NCBI GenBank assembly: GCA_016721825.1
Contig: JADKHI010000001.1
Location: 930,001-994,000 of the forward strand
Direction: 5' to 3'
Source: Flavobacteriales bacterium
GTDB taxonomy: Bacteria; Bacteroidota; Bacteroidia; Flavobacteriales_F; PHOS-HE28
Length of the DNA: 64,000 bases
The translations under genes and the position numbers were made by a program. This document shows, piece by piece, positions 7,418 to 14,100 of the stretch (its first letter is position 1; each line of letters starts with the position of its first letter). The notes below the pieces were generated by a model, which was given only the letters and a program-made list of their open reading frames with translations, did no database searches and was not told the DNA's origin.

Positions 7418-9709
7418 ATGGCCAAGAAGATTTTCGTTGTTAGCTCTCGAGAAGCGATACCGCACGCAAAGAGCTTCATCAAGGCTTGCTCGAATGAACA
7501 CATCGAGTACTATCCGTGGTGGGAACACTTTAGGCCCGGCCACACGGCAATCGAAGAGCTTGAGCGGTTCAAGCGGAAACTGGATGGGGCTGTGATAATC
7601 CTCACCCCCGAGATTCGAGCAAAAATTCGCAACTCTACAAAGTTGATCCCTAACCTCAACGTATTGTTCGAGTACGGCTTCTTCCTCAGTAAGTTCAATC
7701 GCAAGCGGGTAGCAGTAGTCAAGTATGGGAAGGTATACCTCCCTTCTGATCTGGATGGCCTTATAGGAATTCCTGGCTCGGCAGAGTACACCCCTAAGCC
7801 AGGCCGCGTGACCAACCGTACAAAAGAGGTTTTTTTGCGCTGGGTTGACGGTTTCAAACAATCGGGAGTGACCGGGGCAAAGGCTTCGACGTTGGCCCCT
7901 ACGGCGCCTAAAAAGCGCCGTACCAGTACAAAGCAAGAGGGTGCCCGCTTCGATATGGAGGTGGCTGGATTTACAGCAGTCGATATGGCGATCAAGGAGC
8001 CGATCGACCCTTCCACAAGGCTCCGATATAAGCTGAGTCAAATTGGCTCTGATCAGACGTACGCTTTCTATTTTCAGTTCCGCACCTCAGAAGGCGAGAA
8101 AGGTTGGATTGGGGTCACTAATAGGTCGGGAGCTCCATACAATACGAGCGGTGAACGTTCGAGCATAGAGTCACCCGCGTTCCGTCCGAGAATGGATGTG
8201 GACATCGTTTCATTGATTCAGAAACGGTGGCCAGAACTCAACGGTTCGCCAATTGCTCTTGATCGACTCCGTATCCGAGGAGACAAGGAGGAAGCCGGGA
8301 ATGATCAAGGCGAGCATTTGGGTGTATCCCAAGCGATAGGAGTATCGAGGTTAAAGAGAGACCTCGGCTCCTTCGGTTCCGATGTAACTAAGAACTCGGC
8401 CGCGTACTATGCACGACTTAGGGCCGATCATTCAAAGCGAAACCACCATCTCGGACCCTTAAGTTTTGCGGTGAAACACCGCAACATGAAGTACTCAGTT
8501 AGAGCGATCCTCCGGGACGACAAGCCAGTAAAGATCAACGGAACCTACTCGATCCACTACTTGGTCGGTTACGACGGATATCAAGTCAAGCTTCCCTCAG
8601 GCTACGAGGTTCATCCCAAGTACTGGAATGAAGCAGACGGTCGAGTCAAGAAGGGTACCGTGACTTACGCCGGAGAGTTGAACAGCAGCTTGGGAAAGCG
8701 CATGGATGAGTTCCGCTCATTCATGCTCCAACAGCATATCCTAGGGCACCCTGTAACCAAGGAAGAGATCAAAGGCTTCTTCAACCGGAAGGAGTCCACG
8801 GAGTGCTTTCACGCGTTCGCACAAGCTCAAGTGGAGGGCTGGAAGCTCTCCAAGAGAAAAGGCACCCTCGACAACTACCGCTACACGCTGAACGTCTTGA
8901 AGCGCTTTCGTTCAACGCTGCGGTTCAGCCATCTCGACCTAGCCTTGATAGAGGCTTTTGATCAGTATCTCAGAGAGACAAGAGGTAACACCGCGAGCGG
9001 TCTGTTCAACCGCCATAAGAGCCTAAAGTCCCTGATCAACGCTGGGGTCAAAAGAGGGCTCGTTAAGGACAACCCTTACCGGCTCTTCCGTTTCAAGAAC
9101 CCTCCAAGCCGGTTGGACTTCTTGACCTTGGAAGAGGTAGCCGCACTGGAGAACGCTTCGCTCCACCCTGACGAAAGCGGCCTAGTACGCGCTAGGGACT
9201 TCTTCCTCTTGAGTTGTTACACGGGTATCCGTTTCTCTGACTTGAGAGCGTTGAAACCAGCGAACCTCCGTGACGGGAACCTGACTTTCACTATGCAGAA
9301 GACAAACAAGGCCATCGCCGTTCCTCTTATAGACAAGGCCATTAACTTGCTGGTGAAGTACTCGGCCTCCTCGGGCTCGGTCGATAGGCTCCTACCGATG
9401 CACACTAACAGGCGCACGAACGCCTACTTGAAAGAGGTCTTCCTCCGGGCTGGGATTACCCGCCCGGTTAGTTTCCACCTTGCCCGTCACACGTTTGGTA
9501 GCCTTCACGTAGCCTTGGGAACGCACATGGTGTTGATCAAGGATCTCATGGGACATAGCTCTATTGAACAGACGGAGATTTACAGCAAGGGGAACCGTGA
9601 TTCCCTCGTTCGGTCAATGACGGCCTTTAACCGGCACCTTCAAGGCCCCGGGAATAGCCGAAATCTTGCCGGAGAGCAACTGGAAGCTCCTCAGGCACCT
9701 CTTGGTTAG
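7418..9709 (+). CDS. TIR-like domain fused to a tyrosine recombinase
   Basis: One uninterrupted 763-residue frame. Residues 1-145 match the TIR-like domain of CBASS Cap12/Pycsar TIR effectors (PF10137 type): KIFVVSS at the first strand, DGAVIILTP, NVLFEYGFF with the likely catalytic Glu85, and the LPSDLDGL signature. Residues 175-300 are an unrecognised, probably beta-rich domain (FYFQFR, GWIGVTN, RLRIRGD). Residues 357-763 form a full Bacteroidota integrase: arm-binding and SAM-like core-binding parts, then catalytic Arg605, Lys628 or Lys631, His687-x-x-Arg690, His713 and Tyr722. The recombinase is normal in length and is presumably the enzyme that integrates the element. Known TIR domains of this group cleave NAD+; activity here is inference. 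An in-frame ATG at 8486 could give recombinase alone. A fusion of neighbouring genes by stop loss cannot be excluded. Confidence 0.88.
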   Translation: MAKKIFVVSSREAIPHAKSFIKACSNEHIEYYPWWEHFRPGHTAIEELERFKRKLDGAVIILTPEIRAKIRNSTKLIPNLNVLFEYGFFLSKFNRKRVAVVKYGKVYLPSDLDGLIGIPGSAEYTPKPGRVTNRTKEVFLRWVDGFKQSGVTGAKASTLAPTAPKKRRTSTKQEGARFDMEVAGFTAVDMAIKEPIDPSTRLRYKLSQIGSDQTYAFYFQFRTSEGEKGWIGVTNRSGAPYNTSGERSSIESPAFRPRMDVDIVSLIQKRWPELNGSPIALDRLRIRGDKEEAGNDQGEHLGVSQAIGVSRLKRDLGSFGSDVTKNSAAYYARLRADHSKRNHHLGPLSFAVKHRNMKYSVRAILRDDKPVKINGTYSIHYLVGYDGYQVKLPSGYEVHPKYWNEADGRVKKGTVTYAGELNSSLGKRMDEFRSFMLQQHILGHPVTKEEIKGFFNRKESTECFHAFAQAQVEGWKLSKRKGTLDNYRYTLNVLKRFRSTLRFSHLDLALIEAFDQYLRETRGNTASGLFNRHKSLKSLINAGVKRGLVKDNPYRLFRFKNPPSRLDFLTLEEVAALENASLHPDESGLVRARDFFLLSCYTGIRFSDLRALKPANLRDGNLTFTMQKTNKAIAVPLIDKAINLLVKYSASSGSVDRLLPMHTNRRTNAYLKEVFLRAGITRPVSFHLARHTFGSLHVALGTHMVLIKDLMGHSSIEQTEIYSKGNRDSLVRSMTAFNRHLQGPGNSRNLAGEQLEAPQAPLG
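8466..8484 (+). promoter_or_regulatory. Hairpin directly before the internal recombinase start
   Basis: TTGCGGTG and CACCGCAA form a perfect eight-base-pair stem with an AAA loop. It ends one base before the in-frame ATG (8486) at which a normal-length recombinase would begin. It could control internal initiation or mRNA processing, or be chance within coding sequence. Confidence 0.45.
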
Positions 9710-9925
9710 CCCCTGCCCTATTCGACTTCGGAGAGGCTCCCAATTACCCCTAATCCATTCGTCGCTGGAGAAATACTTCTCTGGGTTAGTCCCTTCTTGG
9801 GGTTCCCAACTTAAGTAGCGGTCTTATCCGGATACGCTCGGCTAGCTCCACTGGAAGAAGCGCTCCACAACGAGTAGACCAACTTACCGATTTCTGTCCT
9901 CCTGCCAGATTATACTGGTTAAAAG

Positions 9926-10062
9926 AATATACCCTTTTCCGGGCGAAGCCCTGCAAGGTCTTTTTTTTCACCTTTAATATACCCTTATTTACCTCCTTAT
10001 ATCCAGCGAAAACCGATGACCGGCGGACGGTATACGTTTCGCTAGCCATCGGCTTTCGCTGG
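9926..10062. repeat. Direct and inverted repeats in the convergent gap 9710-10072
   Basis: The 363-base gap between the recombinase and the winged-helix gene holds two copies of AATATACCCTT exactly 50 bases apart (9926-9936 and 9976-9986). It also holds an inverted repeat with one mismatch in 16 (CCAGCGAAAACCGATG at 10003-10018 against 10047-10062). The stretch is AT-rich for this region. A minus-strand ORF of 87 codons (9786-10049) spans the repeats and is probably not a gene. Recombinase or excisionase arm sites, or a replication site, are possible. Confidence 0.5.
9933..9968 (+). terminator. Probable terminator after the TIR-recombinase gene
   Basis: An outer CCTT/AAGG pair and an inner GGGC-GAA-GCCC stem are followed by eight T residues, about 220 bases past the stop codon. 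Confidence 0.55.
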
Positions 10063-10072
10063 ACTTGAAGGG

Positions 10073-10798
10073 TTAGCGCGCCGGTCTAGTTTTATAGATG
10101 TTCCGCAAGAGCGCCGCGAGAGTCGTTTCGTTCAAGCGGTACCAATTCCTAGCTGGTATACCTCCGCGCCGGACCTCAAAGAGACCAAGCTTCTGAACCT
10201 TATCGATGAACCGCCTGATTGAGTGGAGCCGTACGCCGGTTTCTGAGGCAATAGCCTCAAGGCTATGATAGAACTCTTCCTTCCTGAAGTTCTTCAAGAA
10301 ATGCTGCCTAAGCATGAGCATATGCTCAATGAGCACTCGTTCTTGGGCGTCATGAAAAGGTCCGTCCGCGTAACGCTGGAAAGCGGTGAAGATGATCGCT
10401 CGTTTCTCAAGGAACTCCTGGACCTCCGGACTAGACTCTAAGGGGAGTGATGGCTTGGGTTTTGGAGCCTCCACTTTAGGGACCATGTCTTCAAGGGGGC
10501 CGTAGACTTCTGCCACTGCTAGAGAAAGATTCTCCCATGAGAGCTTCACTTCGGGACCCAGGAGGAAGTCATCTACTATGGCGATGGTGGTTTCGTCGAA
10601 CGAGGAAGTCGCGCCAAGCTTCCTACGGGCTTCGGAAGGATGAAGGCGATTCCGGATGATCGTCTTTATCTCAGAGCAGTAGTGGAGCCTTGGTGCTCGA
10701 CGCTTGACCTCGATGTTGAGGTGGGCGAACATGGCTAGATCCGCTGCATCTGGGAATTGAAGCAACGGGTTCTTTGAGGTAGACTTATCTGTCTTCAT
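10073..10798 (-). CDS. Winged-helix DNA-binding protein of the element
   Basis: 241 residues from the ATG at 10798; the longer frame starting at 10864 adds an unlikely N-terminus. The C-terminal part (about residues 165-235) reads as a winged helix: EFYHSLEAIASETGVR, then LHSIRRFIDKVQKLGLFEV and a wing GGIPARNWYRLN. The N-terminal 120 residues contain a helical segment but no family I recognise, followed by a proline-rich linker. The layout resembles replication or regulatory proteins of small mobile elements, but no catalytic motif is visible. It is convergent with the recombinase gene and may control it or act in replication or excision. Confidence 0.6.
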   Translation of the reverse strand: MKTDKSTSKNPLLQFPDAADLAMFAHLNIEVKRRAPRLHYCSEIKTIIRNRLHPSEARRKLGATSSFDETTIAIVDDFLLGPEVKLSWENLSLAVAEVYGPLEDMVPKVEAPKPKPSLPLESSPEVQEFLEKRAIIFTAFQRYADGPFHDAQERVLIEHMLMLRQHFLKNFRKEEFYHSLEAIASETGVRLHSIRRFIDKVQKLGLFEVRRGGIPARNWYRLNETTLAALLRNIYKTRPAR

Positions 10799-11157
10799 GG
10801 TACAGGCGTTTATGTGCCTACACCTCATAACAGGGGTCAAATAGCTCAAGAGCGGCAAAAACACGGTGGTCTCTTGGAATGCTATCCAAGGTCTAGACCG
10901 AGGACGGCAGACGACCTGCCAAGAGCTGAAAACGACGGACTAGTAGTTTGATTTCAACGAACCAGGTCTGTGCTCTTCACCGGTGACTATCCTTAACCAA
11001 CCCAAGGGTAAGAACCTCAATGGTGGCGGGAAGTACGAAGCAATTGGCTGAAGCTCCTTTGGTGTGCCAAGGTCCATGCTCTAAGCCTGCTGCTCGTGGC
11101 TGCTCTGTGCAGCGCTGGCGGTGTCAAAGAAGGGTGCGCCAGCGTGGCGAATGTAGG
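10799..11157. other. Intergenic region, no gene seen
   Basis: 359 bases between two minus-strand element genes. A plus-strand frame of 60 codons overlaps the next gene and has no recognisable content. No repeats or clear promoter were found. Confidence 0.4.
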
Positions 11158-11805
11158 TCAGCGCGCCGATACGCTATCCAGCCCAAGTATCAGCGGCCTT
11201 GACTGTTGCGGCTGAGTGCGCTCGATAAGTAGCTCATGCTCTAATTGCAATACCCTAGCCTCAAAATCATCCCGCTCCGATTCCAGCTTGACAACGTGCT
11301 TTTCCAATTCAACAACCCTTGTTTCCGATGCTGAGTCGGTGAATTGGAGGTACAGGGTGAAGATGGCGATGAAGATCAGCATCGTTGTTTCTGCAATTCT
11401 AGCAATGGCTGCGGTCTTTTTTGCCCTTGTGCTCTTTATCCGATCATTATGACTCTGGGCATATCCACCCCCCTCTTTGAACAGCTTTCCTTTGGCCGTT
11501 ATGTGATAGTGGGTCTGCTTGTGTACGCCTTGGCCGTAGTCTTTCCGGATAAGCTCATCCTTGCTCAATTGCTCCGAAATGAAGCGGAAGACCAAAGGTG
11601 CGTTGATGTCTCTCGCATCATTAGCAATGACCACGGCAAAGAGCGTTGCTTCGTCAACGCAGTAGTAGTGGATGTCTTGGGTCGGACCCTTGCCAGCGTC
11701 CTCCATTTCTTGCACTCGTTCCGGCGTCTCATATTCAAGTGCGACCTGATGCGCGTACAGGAAATCCAGTACCGCGTCTAGGTCAATAATGAAGGTCTTA
11801 TCCAT
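11158..11805 (-). CDS. Winged-helix, membrane and coiled-coil protein
   Basis: 215 residues. The first 110 look like a winged-helix module ending in the THYHITAKGKLF pattern and a GGGY turn common in small Bacteroidota winged-helix proteins. One membrane helix follows (about residues 135-155, TTMLIFIAIFTLYLQF), then a heptad-rich coiled coil (about residues 165-195, VVELEKHVVKLESE and onward). The order suggests a cytoplasmic N-terminal domain with the coiled coil on the other side of the membrane, or an unusual reverse topology. I do not recognise a named family. Its place in the element next to the nuclease gene suggests cargo rather than mobility. Confidence 0.55.
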   Translation of the reverse strand: MDKTFIIDLDAVLDFLYAHQVALEYETPERVQEMEDAGKGPTQDIHYYCVDEATLFAVVIANDARDINAPLVFRFISEQLSKDELIRKDYGQGVHKQTHYHITAKGKLFKEGGGYAQSHNDRIKSTRAKKTAAIARIAETTMLIFIAIFTLYLQFTDSASETRVVELEKHVVKLESERDDFEARVLQLEHELLIERTQPQQSRPLILGLDSVSAR

Positions 11806-12167
11806 GCCTCCAAACTAGCGGATCCTCCGGAATAGCGAACGCCACACCCACCTGACCAGATCATGGATTCAGCGGAACCTCGGATGAACGTAACTCATGA
11901 CTTTTTCTTTGGCGGCCAAGGGGTACGCGCTACCCTGGTCATGGCCTCATCAAAGGTGAACGTGCCCCCCGAACAAGTACCGCCTTGATGATCAGCTTGA
12001 CGGTCTGGGTTATCGAGAAGATAAGCTCTGAACAGTTCATGAGGGGGATCGAACAACGGATCGGGGAAAAATCGGCAAGCACTCCTCCGTCTAGGCCCTC
12101 TAGTTGACTGGTAGCTTCAAAACCCAATTGGTGGCGCGTTTTGGCCGATTGGCAATGGCTACGCACG
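11806..12167. other. Intergenic region with a possible gene remnant
   Basis: 362 bases between divergent genes. A 41-codon plus-strand frame (11863-11988, starting MDSAEPRMNVTHDFFFG) has an even amino-acid mix and may be a degraded gene or a chance frame. Promoters for both neighbours should lie here, but none could be assigned. Confidence 0.35.
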
Positions 12168-13688
12168 ATGAACTACGGCAAGGACAAGTCCGGGAGCAGG
12201 ATAGAACCCTTCTACAAGGGCATGGCGGTTTGTGAACTCTGCGAGGGTCAGCTGTACGCCTACGGATGCCGTGGACGTATCATGAAACCCGATTGGCGAC
12301 ATAAGTCGCTAGTGAGAGACTGTGATACATGGCACGAACCTGAAACGGAGTGGCATCGGGCTTGGAAAGCTCACTTCTCCAAGGATTGGCAGGAGCGCAC
12401 TATGGAGGTCGACGACGAGCGTCACCGTGCCGATGTGCGATGTCCAAGTGGGTTGGTGGTTGAGTTTCAGAACTCGCACATCTCTCCGGATGACATCGAG
12501 GCGCGGGAGAACTTTTATGGCAGGATGCTTTGGATCGTGAACGGAGCCGGTTTCAATGATCGCTTTCAGATTTCCTCCACTTTCGAAGATGAGAGAATGT
12601 TCCTCGAAACAGAGAGGAAAACTCAATTGAATCATATCAAGTTCAAACGCCAGGAACAAGAGGAGGTGGTTAAGAAGGCGCTGAAGCAAGCTCAGGTACG
12701 TATAGACGGACTGGCTTACACGCGGCAGAGGGATTTACAGCGAATCGAGGAGTTGAATCAGCCTCAAATGAAGGCCTCGACTGTCCTTGCAGAAATCTTG
12801 GATCGGGGCACCAAATTGAAGGGTTTGCGCTACGAGGTAACTAGCGTGGACGAGTCCACTCCTGAAGAGGAGGAGAGATTCAAGACGTTGTTATATGAAC
12901 GTCTCGCTCTGCACAACGATGTTGAAGCTTTCGAGGCACGGGTAAAGAGCCTCGCCCAAGCCCAACGATACGGAGACACAAATTTCATTCAGGTTGAATA
13001 CAACAAGCGCTATCAGCATCACTGGGAGAGCATGCGCTGGCTACCGCTGAAAGGTGGTGCACTGCTCAAGAAGTTTCAAAGCCGAACAGACTTCTTAGCT
13101 CACAAGTACAAGACTTCTGTAAACGCCTTGTTCTTTGACCCAACCTTAGAACAAGCTAGGCTGCAAGAGGCCGCTTCGATAGCCCGAGCCAAGGCCGTGG
13201 CACTGATGACTAGCATTGAATCGATAGTCACAGGGTGGGTCGCTTCAAGAACAGAACGCCTAACAAGCGAGCTTGCGTTACTAAACGAGAAGTACCGCAG
13301 TGATGGACCCTTTGAACTTAAACTGTCATCCGCCCAAGCGGCCGTCAAGGCGCAGCAAGAGACGTTGGATGATTTGGAGCGAACAACCGACATCGAAGAG
13401 CTTGATGTCGAGTGGGCTATGGATGCGAGAGAGGAGCTTATTGACTCGGTGTTTGTGGACGTTTTGCGCTACCGCTGGAAACACAAACGAGCCGTGTGGA
13501 ACTTTAGTGACGCCCCAATGTTCTTTGACTTTGGGGACGACTATCTGTACCGTCGCCTAGACCAAGATTTTGTCCACCGGATTTGCAAGGACGAGTTTCT
13601 TGAACACTTGCTTAAGACCCAAGAAGTTCCCCAATGTCCAGAGGAAAGGCCAAGCCGGATGACTTACGCGCAATCACGAGGCTTCTGA
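12168..13688 (+). CDS. CoiA-like PD-(D/E)xK nuclease with long coiled-coil tail
   Basis: 506 residues from the ATG at 12168; an upstream TTG at 12141 is less likely. The N-terminus has a CxxC zinc-type pair (Cys22, Cys25) and a CoiA-type nuclease core: a glutamate near residue 61 (ETEWHRAWK), Asp89 in HRADVRCPSGL, and Glu99-x-Gln101 in VVEFQNSHIS, followed by the REnFYGRMLWIVNG helix and strand. This is the PD-(D/E)xK pattern seen in competence-linked CoiA proteins and in nucleases of mobile islands. After about residue 150 the protein is largely charged helix and coiled coil, with no family recognised. It is the last gene before the right repeat. A role in defence or DNA processing is inferred. 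Confidence 0.75.
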   Translation: MNYGKDKSGSRIEPFYKGMAVCELCEGQLYAYGCRGRIMKPDWRHKSLVRDCDTWHEPETEWHRAWKAHFSKDWQERTMEVDDERHRADVRCPSGLVVEFQNSHISPDDIEARENFYGRMLWIVNGAGFNDRFQISSTFEDERMFLETERKTQLNHIKFKRQEQEEVVKKALKQAQVRIDGLAYTRQRDLQRIEELNQPQMKASTVLAEILDRGTKLKGLRYEVTSVDESTPEEEERFKTLLYERLALHNDVEAFEARVKSLAQAQRYGDTNFIQVEYNKRYQHHWESMRWLPLKGGALLKKFQSRTDFLAHKYKTSVNALFFDPTLEQARLQEAASIARAKAVALMTSIESIVTGWVASRTERLTSELALLNEKYRSDGPFELKLSSAQAAVKAQQETLDDLERTTDIEELDVEWAMDAREELIDSVFVDVLRYRWKHKRAVWNFSDAPMFFDFGDDYLYRRLDQDFVHRICKDEFLEHLLKTQEVPQCPEERPSRMTYAQSRGF

Positions 13689-13756
13689 CACTTGTCTACT
13701 GAAAGCGGAAGGGGGATTGTTCAGGGGTTGACTTCGACCCGGATTCACCCCCGCCA

Positions 13757-14009
<253 letters not shown>

Positions 14010-14052
14010 TTTGGTTCGCCGCCGCGAAGGCGCTTTGGCGAATAAGAGGCTG

Positions 14053-14082
14053 CAAATATAGTGCGCTGGATGATCCGCACAA
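14053..14082 (-). promoter_or_regulatory. Promoter of tRNA-Gly
   Basis: On the minus strand TTG, 19 bases, then TATATTTG: an exact match to the Bacteroidota -33/-7 layout. The -7 element ends 43 bases before the tRNA-Gly 5' end. Confidence 0.65.
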
Positions 14083-14100
14083 GTATCGTGTACGATCCAT

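Noticed and set aside
9786..10049. 87-codon minus-strand frame in the convergent gap
   Set aside because: It covers the terminator and the inverted repeat, is rich in basic residues and has no family resemblance; kept only as a remark under the repeat region.
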